Assembly: GCF_000380645.1 (NCBI RefSeq)
Contig: NZ_AQXZ01000019.1
Coordinates: forward strand, 896,761-960,760
Length of the DNA: 64,000 nt
Origin: Smaragdicoccus niigatensis DSM 44881 = NBRC 103563
GTDB taxonomy: Bacteria > Actinomycetota > Actinomycetes > Mycobacteriales > Mycobacteriaceae
Reading direction: 5' to 3'
The notes under the pieces were generated by a model. The model did no database searches and had not been told where the DNA came from. It worked only from the letters and a program-made list of their open reading frames with translations. The translations under genes were made by a program, and so were the position numbers. Shown in pieces: positions 29,218-38,820 of the stretch. Positions within the stretch are counted from its first letter, which is position 1. Each line of letters starts with the position of its first letter.

Positions 29218-29495
29218 CGACGCTTGCTCTTCCGGTCATCCTTGATGTGGCCCTTGAACGTACGCGTCGGCGCAAACTCACCGAGCTTGTGTCCGACCAT
29301 CGCGTCCGAGACGAACACCGGCACGTGCTTGCGACCGTCGTGGACGGCGAAAGTGTGACCGATGAAGTCCGGAAGGATCGTCGAGCGACGCGACCAGGTC
29401 TTGATGACCTGCTTGGTGCCCTTTTCGTTCTGAACATCCACCTTCGCGAGGAGGTGGTCGTCGACGAACGGGCCCTTCTTAAGGCTGCGTGGCAT
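29214..29495 (-). CDS. rpsS: 30S ribosomal protein S19
   Basis: The 93-residue protein [20 protein letters not shown] includes the S19 signature [20 protein letters not shown] and [13 protein letters not shown]. It lies 15 bases after rplB and is coupled to rplV. S19 forms a complex with S13 in the 30S head. Confidence 0.98.
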
Positions 29496-29510
29496 TTCTT
29501 ACCTCCTCCT

Positions 29511-30350
29511 TTAGCGCTTGTTCTTGCCGGTGCGGCGACGGCGGGTGATGAGCTTGTCGCTCGCCTTGTTGGGCTTGCGGGTGCGGCCTTCCGGCTTACC
29601 CCACGGGCTGACCGGGTGGCGACCACCAGAGGTCTTACCCTCACCACCACCGTGCGGGTGGTCGACCGGGTTCATGACGACACCACGCACGGTCGGGCGG
29701 ACGCCCTTCCAGCGCATACGGCCGGCCTTACCCCAGTTGATGTTGCTCTGCTCGGCGTTGCCGACCTCGCCAATGGTGGCGCGGCAGCGAACGTCGACGC
29801 GGCGGATTTCGCCCGACGGCATACGGAGGCTCGCGTACGTGCCTTCCTTACCGAGGAGCTGGATGCCAGCGCCGGCCGAACGAGCCATCTTCGCGCCACC
29901 GCCCGGACGGAGCTCCACCGCGTGGATGGTGGTACCGGTCGGGATGTTGCGCAGCGGCAGGTTGTTGCCCGGCTTGATGTCCGCGGTCGGACCCGACTCG
30001 ATCGGTGCACCCTGAACGAGGTTCTTCGGTGCGATGATGTACCGCTTCTCGCCATCTGCGTAGTGCAGAAGGGCGATGCGAGCGGTGCGGTTCGGGTCGT
30101 ACTCGATGTGCGCGACCTTGGCCGGAACACCATCCTTGTCGACTCGCTTGAAGTCGATGATGCGGTAGCGCTGCTTGTGGCCACCACCGATGTGACGGGT
30201 GGTGATGCGTCCGTGGGCGTTACGTCCACCGGTCTTCGGCTTGGGGGCAAGCAGTGACTTCTCAGGAGTGGAACGAGTGATCTCGACGAAGTCCGAGACG
30301 CTCGAGCCACGACGACCCGGGGTAGTCGGCTTGTACTTACGAATAGCCAT
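29511..30350 (-). CDS. rplB: 50S ribosomal protein L2
   Basis: The 279-residue protein [20 protein letters not shown] has the L2 RNA-binding fold and the C-terminal [20 protein letters not shown] motif with the universally conserved histidine near the peptidyl transferase centre. The ATG overlaps the rplW stop by one base. Confidence 0.98.
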   Translation of the reverse strand: MAIRKYKPTTPGRRGSSVSDFVEITRSTPEKSLLAPKPKTGGRNAHGRITTRHIGGGHKQRYRIIDFKRVDKDGVPAKVAHIEYDPNRTARIALLHYADGEKRYIIAPKNLVQGAPIESGPTADIKPGNNLPLRNIPTGTTIHAVELRPGGGAKMARSAGAGIQLLGKEGTYASLRMPSGEIRRVDVRCRATIGEVGNAEQSNINWGKAGRMRWKGVRPTVRGVVMNPVDHPHGGGEGKTSGGRHPVSPWGKPEGRTRKPNKASDKLITRRRRTGKNKR

Positions 30351-30655
30351 TAGTTACCCGGCCCTCCGAAAATCTCGATCGGCTTGCTGTCTGCCGACAG
30401 GGTCACGAGCGCACGCTTGGTCGACTTACGGGTGCCGTAGCCAGCCTTGGTGCGCTTGCGCTTGCCCTGACGGTTTGCGGTGTTCACGCTGGTCACCGTG
30501 ACGCCGAAGATCTTCTCGATGGCGATCTTGATTTGCGTCTTGTTCGAGTCCGGGTGAACCAGGAAGGTGTAGGTACCTTCCTCGATCAGTCCGTAGGACT
30601 TCTCGGAGATGACCGGAGCGAGGATGATGTCGCGCGGGTCGGCGATCGTGGTCAC
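30350..30655 (-). CDS. rplW: 50S ribosomal protein L23 (GTG start)
   Basis: The 101-residue protein (M)[20 protein letters not shown] contains [20 protein letters not shown] and [16 protein letters not shown], the L23 pattern. It lies at the exit tunnel and binds trigger factor. Translation starts at GTG, which overlaps the rplD stop as GTGA. Confidence 0.98.
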   Translation of the reverse strand: MTTIADPRDIILAPVISEKSYGLIEEGTYTFLVHPDSNKTQIKIAIEKIFGVTVTSVNTANRQGKRKRTKAGYGTRKSTKRALVTLSADSKPIEIFGGPGN

Positions 30656-31308
30656 TTGCTCTCCTCCTGGGCTGCCTCAGCCGGGCCGTGCAGGAAGGTG
30701 TTGAGCGCCTCGACCGAGAACACGACGTCGTCGCTGTACAGCACGTCGTAGGTGTTCAGCTGGTCCGGAGCGATCGCGTGCACTTCCTGCAGGTTCGACA
30801 CGCTCTTCCAGCCGGCGAGGTCCTCGCGGCCGATGACGAGCAGGGTCTTCTTGCGGTCGGTCAGCTCCGCGAGGAAGGTCTTGGCGTCCTTCGTCTTCGG
30901 GGTCTGGCCAGCCACGATCTCGGTGATGACGTGGATGCGCTCGTTGCGTGCACGGTCCGAAAGCGCACCGCGAAGAGCGGCGGCCTTCATCTTCTTGTTC
31001 ACGCGCTGCGTGTAGTCACGCGGCTGCGGGCCGTGGACGGTTCCACCGCCGACGAACTGCGGAGCGCGGGTCGAACCCTGACGGGCGCGGCCGGTGCCCT
31101 TCTGCTTGAACGGCTTGCGACCACCACCGGAGACCTCGCCACGAGTCTTCGTGGAGTGGGTGCCCTGGCGAGCCGCAGCCATCTGAGCCACGACGACCTG
31201 GTGCATCAGCGGGATGTTCGCGGTCACGTCGAAGATCTCAGCGGGGAGTTCGACAGTGCCCTCGGTCTTGCCGCCGGGAGCCTTGACGTTCAGAGAGATA
31301 GTGCTCAT
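30652..31308 (-). CDS. rplD: 50S ribosomal protein L4
   Basis: The 218-residue protein has the extended loop motif [19 protein letters not shown], which reaches the exit tunnel, and LVVGREDL-like strands in the globular domain. L4 represses the S10 operon in E. coli; whether that holds here is not visible. It overlaps rplC as ATGA and rplW as GTGA. Confidence 0.98.
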   Translation of the reverse strand: MSTISLNVKAPGGKTEGTVELPAEIFDVTANIPLMHQVVVAQMAAARQGTHSTKTRGEVSGGGRKPFKQKGTGRARQGSTRAPQFVGGGTVHGPQPRDYTQRVNKKMKAAALRGALSDRARNERIHVITEIVAGQTPKTKDAKTFLAELTDRKKTLLVIGREDLAGWKSVSNLQEVHAIAPDQLNTYDVLYSDDVVFSVEALNTFLHGPAEAAQEESK

Positions 31309-31970
31309 GCGTGCGCACCACCCTTCACGGCGCTCTTGACGATCACGACGCCGCCGTTGCGGCCCGGGATCGCACCCTTGATGAGGAGCAGACCGTTCTC
31401 CACGTCCACCTTGTGGACGGTGAGGTTCTGCGTGGTGACACGGTCGTTACCCATGCGGCCGGCCATGCGGACGCCCTTGAAAACACGACCCGGGGTAGAG
31501 CAGCCACCGATCGAACCGGGGCGACGGTGCACAGCCTGTGCACCGTGTGCCGCACCCTGTCCCTTGAAGCCGTGACGCTTCATGACACCGGCGTAGCCCT
31601 TACCCTTGCTGGTTCCGGTGACGTCGACGAATGCGCCGTCCGCGAAAACATCAGCGGTGAGCTCCTGGCCAACCTCGTACTGCGAGGCGTCGGCAACACG
31701 GAGTTCGATGATCGTGCGACGCGGGGTCACACCAGCCTTGGCGAAGTGTCCGCTGACCGGCTTGTTGACCTTGCGCGGGTCGATCGCGCCGAACGCGAGC
31801 TGGATCGCGCTGTAGCCGTCGACCTCGTTGGTACGGATCTGGGTGACGACGGCCGGACCGGCCTTCACTACGGTGACCGGCACGACGCGGTTGTTCGCGT
31901 CGAAGACCTGGGTCATACCGAGCTTCGTCCCCAGGATGCCCTTTTCAGGGCGAGTCTTATTGTCAGTCAT
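31305..31970 (-). CDS. rplC: 50S ribosomal protein L3
   Basis: Started at ATG 31970 the protein is 221 residues: [20 protein letters not shown]... with [20 protein letters not shown] and [19 protein letters not shown] as L3 signatures. An alternative GTG at 31985 overlaps the rpsJ stop (GTGA) and would add five residues. The ATG is preferred because L3 proteins begin close to the KGILG motif, though its ribosome binding site (GGAG) is only three bases away. Confidence 0.95.
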   Translation of the reverse strand: MTDNKTRPEKGILGTKLGMTQVFDANNRVVPVTVVKAGPAVVTQIRTNEVDGYSAIQLAFGAIDPRKVNKPVSGHFAKAGVTPRRTIIELRVADASQYEVGQELTADVFADGAFVDVTGTSKGKGYAGVMKRHGFKGQGAAHGAQAVHRRPGSIGGCSTPGRVFKGVRMAGRMGNDRVTTQNLTVHKVDVENGLLLIKGAIPGRNGGVVIVKSAVKGGAHA

Positions 31971-31981
31971 CTGCTCCACAC

Positions 31982-32287
31982 TCACTGAATGTTGACGTCG
32001 ACACTGGCCGGAAGGTCGATGCGCATGAGAGCGTCAACGGTCTTCGGCGTGGGGTCGAGGATGTCGATCAGGCGCTTGTGAGTGCGCATTTCGAAGTGCT
32101 CGCGCGAGTCCTTGTACTTGTGCGGCGAGCGGATAACGCAGTACACGTTCTTTTCAGTGGGCAGCGGCACCGGGCCAACCACGCGGGCACCCGTACGGGT
32201 GACCGTCTCGACGATCTTTCGCGCTGACGCGTCGATCGCCTCGTGGTCATAGGCCTTGAGCCTGATGCGGATCTTCTGTCCCGCCAC
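31982..32287 (-). CDS. rpsJ: 30S ribosomal protein S10
   Basis: The 101-residue protein [20 protein letters not shown] contains [20 protein letters not shown] and [20 protein letters not shown], diagnostic of S10. It is the first gene of the S10 operon. S10 also serves as NusE in transcription antitermination. Confidence 0.98.
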   Translation of the reverse strand: MAGQKIRIRLKAYDHEAIDASARKIVETVTRTGARVVGPVPLPTEKNVYCVIRSPHKYKDSREHFEMRTHKRLIDILDPTPKTVDALMRIDLPASVDVNIQ

Positions 32288-32569
32288 GCTTAGTCCTCTT
32301 CTTCCAGCCGTCTGTGGTGCGGTCGAGATGACCGCATTGCTGAATAGCAGGTAGGGCGCGCGCGGAATGAATCCGTATCGGCCTGTGCCGCTGTTCAGCT
32401 GTCATGGTTCACCGGTACACGCGGTCGGGCGTGTCGCTCCCGTGGAACATAGCTGTTCCCTGGGCGGGTAATGCTTGTCTGCCTGACTTTCGGCGTAACC
32501 GTGGCGCAGGCAACCTGAACAGTATGCCCCGTCGCGGCTTTGAGTTCAAATCCGGTCTACGATCGGCCG
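32288..32569 (-). promoter_or_regulatory. S10 operon leader with a possible promoter
   Basis: The 282-base gap upstream of rpsJ has no gene and probably is the long leader of the S10 operon. A weak candidate promoter on the minus strand is TTGAAC (32544-32549), a 17-base spacer and CATACT (32521-32526). It would give a leader of over 200 bases, long enough for translational or attenuation control. The conserved TTGGyTTCTGACC element seen at rplN and rpsH was not found here. Confidence 0.35.
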
Positions 32570-33703
32570 ATGCGCTCCGTCCGGCTTGACCTGATCGGCG
32601 GCACCAGCATGGCAGCAACCGCTCAGTTGCGGTCCCGCGGCATCGACTTTCACCTGACCACGACGGCCAACGTCACGCTCGCCAACCACGCCGACGCGTG
32701 GCTCCCGTTGGCCATTCCCGTCGCCATGCGGACGGGTTCGGAGATCGAATCGAACTCCGCGCCCTCGCCGACCTTCGTCGCCAACGCGGTGCGCGCGCAA
32801 GAGGTTCTGCACGCGTGGTGGCCCGACCTGGACATTGTCGGATTGCCGCCGGCCGGTGCCGAACCCGCCGTCACCGACGGACGCGGCATCGGCTCATTCT
32901 TCAGCGGCGGTGTCGACTCGTTCTTCACCGCGCATCGTCATGCCGACCAGATCACGCACCTCATCTTCGTCACCGGCTTCGACATCAGCGTCGCCGAGGT
33001 CGGGCATGCACAACGCAGTGTCGACAACGCCCGCGCGGCCGCCGCGGCGATGGGCAAGCAGCTGATCGTGGTTTCGGCAGATCTGCGGAAACTGGGCGGC
33101 CCCCATGCGCTCGATTGGGGTTACCACTTTCACGGTGTCGCGATGGCGCACGTGGCGCACCTGCTGAGCGATCATCTGCACACGATCTACATCCCCTCGT
33201 CCTACTCGACCGAAGACCAGGTGGCGTGGGGAAGCGCTGAGGCGCTCGATCCGCTGTGGTCGAGTTCGCGGATGCGCATCATTCACGATGGCGGCCCGAG
33301 TCGACGCCACGACAAGGTCGTGACACTGGTTGACGACGAGGTCGCGATGAGTCACTTACGCGTCTGCTGGGAGAGAAGCGGGGAGCAACTCAACTGCGGC
33401 GAGTGCCTCAAATGTGTGCGGACAGCGATCTCGATCCGGTCCGCCGGTGGTCGCTGCGCGACGTTGCCTTCGCACATCGGCGTCCTCGACATCGCTCGCC
33501 TGCCGTTTCGGCAGTTCGTCGACCCGGACGCCCTGTGGCGCCTTCGGATTGCGCTGACGAACAGCCGTCACCGCAACCGCCCGGTCGAAATCGCGCTCGC
33601 CGGCGCCGAAGCCGGCAGTCGGGTGAACAGAGCTCTCAAGACTGCGTTGGTCAAGCGCGTCACCCGCGCACGCGTCGCGGCGATGCGATCTACATCCGGG
33701 TGA
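32570..33703 (+). CDS. PP-loop (adenine nucleotide alpha hydrolase-like) protein
   Basis: The 377-residue protein has the PP-loop motif FFSGGVDSFFT (SGGVDS 112-117), found in enzymes that adenylate a substrate before amidation or thiolation (QueC, asparagine synthase-type, tRNA thiolation). Downstream, LNCGECLKCVRT supplies several Cys that could bind zinc or iron-sulfur. It does not match QueC length, and no queuosine genes are nearby. The ATG at 32570 is preferred over an upstream TTG at 32540; neither has a clear ribosome binding site. Its end overlaps the convergent GNAT gene by 14 bases. Substrate unknown. Confidence 0.72.
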   Translation: MRSVRLDLIGGTSMAATAQLRSRGIDFHLTTTANVTLANHADAWLPLAIPVAMRTGSEIESNSAPSPTFVANAVRAQEVLHAWWPDLDIVGLPPAGAEPAVTDGRGIGSFFSGGVDSFFTAHRHADQITHLIFVTGFDISVAEVGHAQRSVDNARAAAAAMGKQLIVVSADLRKLGGPHALDWGYHFHGVAMAHVAHLLSDHLHTIYIPSSYSTEDQVAWGSAEALDPLWSSSRMRIIHDGGPSRRHDKVVTLVDDEVAMSHLRVCWERSGEQLNCGECLKCVRTAISIRSAGGRCATLPSHIGVLDIARLPFRQFVDPDALWRLRIALTNSRHRNRPVEIALAGAEAGSRVNRALKTALVKRVTRARVAAMRSTSG

Positions 33704-34223
33704 CCGACGCCGACCGCAGTTCACCTCGCCGGACTTCCTTGCACAACTCCCACACGGACCCGATCCGCCGGAACCCCGCACGTCGGTAGACGCGCGATCC
33801 CGCAGTCCCCGCGATCGCGAAGGCGCCGAGCGCGAATCCTTCATCGGCGGCGAGACCCGCCAACGCGATGCAGACTTCGTAGGCAATCCCCCGGCGACGC
33901 CACGCAGGCTCGACCAGCAGGTTCTTGAGCCGGTACACGGATCCGGCGGTCATCAACCCGACCGATCCGCAGGTATGGCCATCGAGGTCGGCGACGAAGA
34001 ATCGCACGTCGCCGGTGACCCACTTTCGACGTTCGAGCTCGATCCATTGCTGCGAGGCACCGTGGTGGCCGTCTGGCTTCTCGGTGGAAGCCGCGTCCAC
34101 TGCCTCCTTGATCGCCCACTGATCCTCGGTCAGGACCTCGTGAAGCTCGATGCTCGATCGCTCCGGCGACGGCTGCCGAACGAGAACCAATTCCTCACGA
34201 AGTGCATAGCCCCGCGCGACCAT
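33690..34223 (-). pseudogene. GNAT acetyltransferase, C-terminal part (probable frameshifted gene)
   Basis: The 177-residue frame contains a complete GNAT domain: VRFFVADLDGHTCGSVGLMT, then motif A LLVEPAWRRRGIAYEVCIAL (acetyl-CoA pyrophosphate loop RRRGIA, 109-114) and YRRAGFRRIG at the end. It begins nine bases after the stop of a 98-residue frame on the same strand. Inserting one base at the CC near 34235 would give a continuous YVDSESPSLNSTMVARGYAL, so the two are probably one gene with a one-base loss. It could also be a real second gene. The acceptor is unknown. Confidence 0.6.
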
Positions 34224-34231
34224 CGTGCTGT

Positions 34232-34528
34232 TCAGGACGGACTTTCCGAGTCGACGTAGAGCCGGAACAGAGCCGCATCTGCGGCGCGCACCCGTTGCTC
34301 GAAGTCATCGATGACGGCGTGCACGTCCGTGGTTCCGGTATCGACGCTCGTGCCGACGCATCCAGCCGGCAGATCCTGCAGACCGGGCATGACGGCCAGC
34401 GTGTACCCGGCGGCGGTCGACACCGCGGCGGCCGAAGCGAAATAGCGTAGGTCGGTGTCGACGAGGTCGGCGAACATACGAGACGGCGAAATCGGTCCGC
34501 TAGGGGCGTCCACCTGCACAGATGCCAC
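34232..34528 (-). pseudogene. N-terminal part of the split GNAT gene
   Basis: A 98-residue frame starts at GTG 34528 after a GAGG ribosome binding site and ends with ADAALFRLYVDSESPS. It has no recognisable domain of its own but reads as the N-terminal region that precedes many actinobacterial GNAT domains. It stops just before the GNAT frame. Whether the break is genuine or a sequencing artefact cannot be told from the sequence. Confidence 0.5.
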
Positions 34529-34751
34529 CGGCGACCTCGTACTCCGCGTGACCGGAATGTCCGGACCGCATCAGCCTAGAGCGTGTTCCGACGAGCACCG
34601 ATACCGGATCCCAACCAAACCGCAGCCTCCGCGTGACCGTGCCGCCGGGCCTCCAGGGGTAGCCGACAGATAGCTTCCGATTACTGGGAGCTATCTGAGA
34701 ACCGCCACCCGAAACCGACGAGGCAACGATGCCGAGAGGACGCTGAACCGA

Positions 34752-35657
34752 ATGTTTGGGCGATCACGGAAACCCGGTGTGACTGCAGTGCTGTGTGCAG
34801 TCGCGGCTTTGCTGTGGCCGAGCTCAGCATCGGCTGCGCCGGCCGCCTACGCGAACATGGGCGAAGCACCCCCCGGCGCCAACGACTGGAGTTGCAAGCC
34901 AACCGCTGCCCACCCTCGCCCGGTGATCCTCGCGCATGGCACTGGCGGCCGCATGGCGATGTGGAAGACGCTCTCACCGATGCTCAAGCACGAAGGCTAT
35001 TGCGTCTTCGCCCTCAACTACGGTGCCGCCGAGCCGGGCCCTACCCCGGATGACACCATCTACGGCACCGCGGACCTCAACGAATCGGCCCGCGAATTCG
35101 GCGCGTTCGTCGACGCCGTGCGAACGGCAACGGGGGCGCGGCAGGTCGACATCGTCGGTCACTCCCAGGGCGGGATGATGCCGCGTCTCTACATGAAGAA
35201 CTACGGTGGCGCAGACCCAGATCATCCGGAGCGAAACAAGGTCAACTCTCTCGTCGCACTGTCACCGAGCAACCACGGCACCTACAACCTGGGCGCGCAA
35301 GTCGGCGAGGTACTCAGCGCACTCGGCGGTATCAGCACCGACGGACTCATGAACGTCGCGCTCGAGCAGCAGGCCTACCAGTCGGCGTTCATCAAGGCCC
35401 TCAACGCCGGCGGCGAAACGGAGCCGGGTGTCCACTACACCGTGATCGCGACGCTGTACGACCAGACGATCACGCCGTTCACAAGCAGCTTCCTGGTCGG
35501 ACCCGAAGTGCAGAACATCCTGCTGCAGACCACGTGCGCCACGGCAACTCCGACGCACAACCAGATGCCCATCAATCCGAGCGCGTTGTGGCTCGTGATG
35601 AAAGCGCTCGATCCGCACTACGCGACCAAGCACGTCCAGCCCTGCCCGCGCCTCTAA
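34752..35657 (+). CDS. Secreted alpha/beta-hydrolase lipase
   Basis: The 301-residue protein has a signal peptide (cleavage near ASA-AP, residues 27-29), an oxyanion segment AHGTGG (61-66) and the nucleophile motif VGHSQGGMMPR with Ser138. The sequence resembles class 2 (EstA/LipA-like) triacylglycerol lipases of actinobacteria. A cysteine pair may be formed by Cys48 and Cys84, with two more near the C-terminus. It acts outside the cell on acylglycerols or esters. It begins a plus-strand run with the hotdog and lycopene cyclase genes. Confidence 0.88.
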   Translation: MFGRSRKPGVTAVLCAVAALLWPSSASAAPAAYANMGEAPPGANDWSCKPTAAHPRPVILAHGTGGRMAMWKTLSPMLKHEGYCVFALNYGAAEPGPTPDDTIYGTADLNESAREFGAFVDAVRTATGARQVDIVGHSQGGMMPRLYMKNYGGADPDHPERNKVNSLVALSPSNHGTYNLGAQVGEVLSALGGISTDGLMNVALEQQAYQSAFIKALNAGGETEPGVHYTVIATLYDQTITPFTSSFLVGPEVQNILLQTTCATATPTHNQMPINPSALWLVMKALDPHYATKHVQPCPRL

Positions 35658-35690
35658 CCTGGCATCCTTCGGCTGAGTAGAGTTACGGCC

Positions 35691-36167
35691 GTGACAAACG
35701 AAACCGCCACCTACAAGGGCTGGAAGAAGCTGCCGAAGAACCGGTTCGGGCAGGCGCTGTTCTCGCTGGGCATGGTCGCTCGCGTTCCGTACTTCGGCAC
35801 GGTCGTCCCGAACGTCGTCCGTATGGAGCCGGGCCTGTGTGAGGTCACCGCGCCGGACTGGCTCGGTGTGAAGAACCACATCGGTACGTTCCACGCGATC
35901 GCGTGCTGCAACCTCGCCGAAATCGCCATGGGCATGCTGTGCGAGGCCACCGTGCCGACCACGCACCGCTGGATCCCGAAGGGCATGACGGTCGAGTACC
36001 TAGCCAAGGCCGACTCGGCGCTGCGTGCCGTGGCCAAGCTCGACGAGGTTCCCGACTTCGACGCGATCACCGAGGGCACCGACCTCGTCGTCCCGATCTC
36101 GATCACCAACAAGGACGGCCGGGAAGTCGTCCGCGCCCAGATCACGACGTGGGTCACTCCGGCTTGA
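35691..36167 (+). CDS. Hotdog-fold DUF4442-type protein
   Basis: The 158-residue protein (GTG start) reads GWKKLPKNRFGQALFSLGMV... GTFHAIACCNLAEIAMGML... WIPKGMTVEYLAKADSALRA, the pattern of the DUF4442 hotdog family related to acyl-CoA thioesterases (PaaI-like). It follows the lipase gene by 33 bases and its stop overlaps the start of the lycopene cyclase gene (TGATG). A thioesterase or acyl-binding role is likely but not shown. Confidence 0.78.
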   Translation: MTNETATYKGWKKLPKNRFGQALFSLGMVARVPYFGTVVPNVVRMEPGLCEVTAPDWLGVKNHIGTFHAIACCNLAEIAMGMLCEATVPTTHRWIPKGMTVEYLAKADSALRAVAKLDEVPDFDAITEGTDLVVPISITNKDGREVVRAQITTWVTPA

Positions 36168-37303
36168 TGTTCGACGTCTGCGTGGTCGGCCTCGGCCCAG
36201 CCGGCCGGGGCCTCGCGCACCGCTGCACCACAGCCGGGCTTCGCGTCGCGGTGGTCGATCCGCGCCCGGACCGGCTGTGGGCACCGACCTATGGTGCGTG
36301 GACCGATGAACTCCCCGATTGGGTTCCGTCCCAGGTGGTGGCCGTCGAGGTCGCGAAGCCGATCGTCTACACGCCCAATCTGCGGATCGTGGATCGGCCG
36401 TACGCGATGCTCGACAAGGCCGAGCTGTTCAAGACCCTGACGCTCGACGGCGCGACGGTCTACGCCGACCGGGCCGTCGACATCACGCCCGATACCGTGC
36501 GTCTCGCCGGCGGTACCGAGATCGCGGCACGCGTCGTGATCGACGCGCGTGGTCTCCCTGCTCCCGGCAAGCGGCCCGCGGCCTGGGCCCACGGCATCTT
36601 CGTCGATGCCGACGTGGCTGCCCCGTTCGTTCCGCCGGGTGAATGTGTGCTCATCGACTGGCGTCTGCAGAACGGCACCACGAACGCCGATCCGCCGTCG
36701 TTCCTCTACGCCGTTCCGATCGGCGACGGCACCGTCCTGTTCGAAGAGGTGTGCCAAGGCATCCCGGGTGGCCTGAGCCAGACCGAACTTCGGCGCCGCG
36801 TCATCAGCCGACTCGAGGCCAACGGCGTGCATCTCAACGGCGAGGAGGAAGCCGAGTCGTGCCACTACGCGCTCGACCAGGCGCCTCCCCCGATTCGACA
36901 CAAGGGCGAGGTGTTTCCGTACGGCGCTCGCGGCGGCCTGATGCACCCCTGCACGGGCTACAGCGCGGCGCATTCGCTCCGGATGGCCGACCGTGTCGTC
37001 GAAGCGATCTTGTCCGACACCGACCCCGCGCGCGCCCTGTGGACGACTCGGGCTCGCCTCGTCTACTGGATGCGGATGCGCGGGCTCGCCGGCATCGGCC
37101 GCCTCACCAATGACCAGTCCGCCGCGACGTTCGACTCGTTCTTCCGCGCTCCGCTGCGCCAGCAGCAGGCTCTGTTGTCCGAGCATGAGGACGTCGTCGG
37201 TATCGGTTCCGTGCTGGTGAACACCGTCCATCACACGTGGCCGTTCCGCTGGCGGTTCGACCTCGTGGGTTGGACGCACCGCAAGCGCTGGGTGCGAAAC
37301 TAG
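36167..37303 (+). CDS. Lycopene beta-cyclase, CrtL/CrtY type
   Basis: The 378-residue flavoprotein opens with an FAD-binding beta-alpha-beta motif (FDVCVVGLGPAGRGLAHRC, GxGxxG at 8-13), then WAPTYGAWTDELPDW and a C-terminal FPYGARGGLMHPCTGYSAAH segment typical of lycopene cyclases. The enzyme closes beta rings on lycopene to make gamma- or beta-carotene. The ATG at 36167 overlaps the preceding stop; longer readings are not supported. No other carotenoid genes are in the window. Its stop is one base from the end of the convergent WS/DGAT-like gene. Confidence 0.85.
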   Translation: MFDVCVVGLGPAGRGLAHRCTTAGLRVAVVDPRPDRLWAPTYGAWTDELPDWVPSQVVAVEVAKPIVYTPNLRIVDRPYAMLDKAELFKTLTLDGATVYADRAVDITPDTVRLAGGTEIAARVVIDARGLPAPGKRPAAWAHGIFVDADVAAPFVPPGECVLIDWRLQNGTTNADPPSFLYAVPIGDGTVLFEEVCQGIPGGLSQTELRRRVISRLEANGVHLNGEEEAESCHYALDQAPPPIRHKGEVFPYGARGGLMHPCTGYSAAHSLRMADRVVEAILSDTDPARALWTTRARLVYWMRMRGLAGIGRLTNDQSAATFDSFFRAPLRQQQALLSEHEDVVGIGSVLVNTVHHTWPFRWRFDLVGWTHRKRWVRN

Positions 37304-37304
37304 G

Positions 37305-38663
37305 TCAGCTGTTCAGCGCCTTACCGACCTCCACGGCTGCGGCCTGGAGGTCGGCGGCGTATTGGTCGATGTCGCTGATAACGCCGCGCTGTGCCACCGT
37401 CGCGATGGTGACCGACTCCTTCGAGCCGCACGTCGAGTGCGTCAGGCCCATCGAGCCGCCCTGGTAGACACTGAGCATCGTCATCGGAGCGCCCGCGACA
37501 GCGCAGCCGGCTGGGCTCACGACAAGACTCGTCAGCGCGGTGTAGAGCCGCTCGTCATAGGGGCGCACCGCGGCGAGGGTGCGCTTGCGACCGATCGCCG
37601 AGGCCATGCGGTAGAGCAGGAATGGAACTCTGCCCTGGACCACATCCGCTGCGGCGCGAGCCGGATCGGCGATCCGGTCGCGAGCAGTCGCGAGAGACGC
37701 GGCGATTTCGGCCGAGCGTGCTTTGAGGTCCTCGAGATCGCCCCGGAGATTGAGCATCGAGTAACCGAGCCGGTTGACGCCCATGTGGTCGGCGTCTGGC
37801 ACGGCGACGACGACGTTGCTCAGCACCTGGGTCATCGGCTCGCCGCTCTCCCGTTCCGCGAATGTCTGCATGGCCTTCGAAACGGCGGTCAGTGCGCCGA
37901 CGGTCACGGTCGTGGAGCTACCGCGAAGCTGGTTCGTCGGGATTTCGATGAACCGAAGCGTGCGGTCGCCCCCGCCGGGTGGCAGATCGTAGGTCGGTGC
38001 CTGGTACGTCTGCGCGACCTCGGCGGCACCTGCAGTCGCGGGTGGGGCGGTCCGCTTCGTCTTGGCCAGGCGAACGCTGAACGGAACGAGCTTGAAGGGT
38101 GCCGCAACACTGCGCGCCAGAGCGCTCAGCGGCGAGAGTGCCTTGCTACGAGCTTCTGGCAAGCCGTCGACCAAGACCTCCTCTCCGTCTGCGAAGAGTG
38201 CCTTCGTCATCGATGGGAAGGCGCTGCCGGTCATCATCGTGTGCGAGATGTGGCCGGCAACGAAGGTGGCCGGTCCCGCGGTGTGCGGACAGCCGGTCAC
38301 CCCGTGGAAGACATAGAGCTTCCAGGCCGTCTTTCGACTGTCGAGCGGCGCCGCCAACATCTTGCCGACCGTGTCCATACAGGTCGTCCAGTCCATCGAC
38401 TCGGCGTCGATGTGCGTGACCAGCTCACTCAGCGGAGTGGCGTCCGTCACCCAATAGGGCCGATCGACGTGGCCCGGAAGTTCGACGATCCGGCGGCGCA
38501 TCGCCGCGAGCGACGGCAGGCGAGACTCCAGATGGGCGTCGACCGCGTCCCTCCCCGGGGTGCCCTCGAACGTCCAGAATGCCCACCAATCAACCGAATC
38601 CCCAAGTCGACCCTGGTGATACGCGGAGGCATCCCAAAACGACAGCTGACCTGTCAACCCCAT
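37305..38663 (-). CDS. Divergent WS/DGAT-like acyltransferase, paralogue 4
   Basis: The 452-residue protein (MGLTGQLSFWDASAYHQGRL) has the same layout as the trio at 13.5-17.7 kb: RPYWVTD, PLDSRKTAWKLYVFHGV, the altered motif AGHISHTMMTGSAF in place of HHxxxDG, and a C-terminal half with VTVGALTAVSKAMQTFA and MGVNRLGYSMLNL. It is more distant from the three than they are from each other. The ATG at 38663 is preferred over upstream codons because it aligns the family start. It is divergent from the second DrrABC cassette, with 157 bases between. Confidence 0.7.
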   Translation of the reverse strand: MGLTGQLSFWDASAYHQGRLGDSVDWWAFWTFEGTPGRDAVDAHLESRLPSLAAMRRRIVELPGHVDRPYWVTDATPLSELVTHIDAESMDWTTCMDTVGKMLAAPLDSRKTAWKLYVFHGVTGCPHTAGPATFVAGHISHTMMTGSAFPSMTKALFADGEEVLVDGLPEARSKALSPLSALARSVAAPFKLVPFSVRLAKTKRTAPPATAGAAEVAQTYQAPTYDLPPGGGDRTLRFIEIPTNQLRGSSTTVTVGALTAVSKAMQTFAERESGEPMTQVLSNVVVAVPDADHMGVNRLGYSMLNLRGDLEDLKARSAEIAASLATARDRIADPARAAADVVQGRVPFLLYRMASAIGRKRTLAAVRPYDERLYTALTSLVVSPAGCAVAGAPMTMLSVYQGGSMGLTHSTCGSKESVTIATVAQRGVISDIDQYAADLQAAAVEVGKALNS

Positions 38664-38820
38664 CGAAACCCTGACTCTGTGTGCCGACCCGACTGGCTCG
38701 CGACCGTACCGAGACCTCTTTAGCGTGAGGTCTCGTTCCTGATGTCGCAAAATTCAACGATATGGTTTCACTAGTCGGCGTTGCGCCGGCGTATTCCACC
38801 AAGCACAGGTCCAGAGGTCA

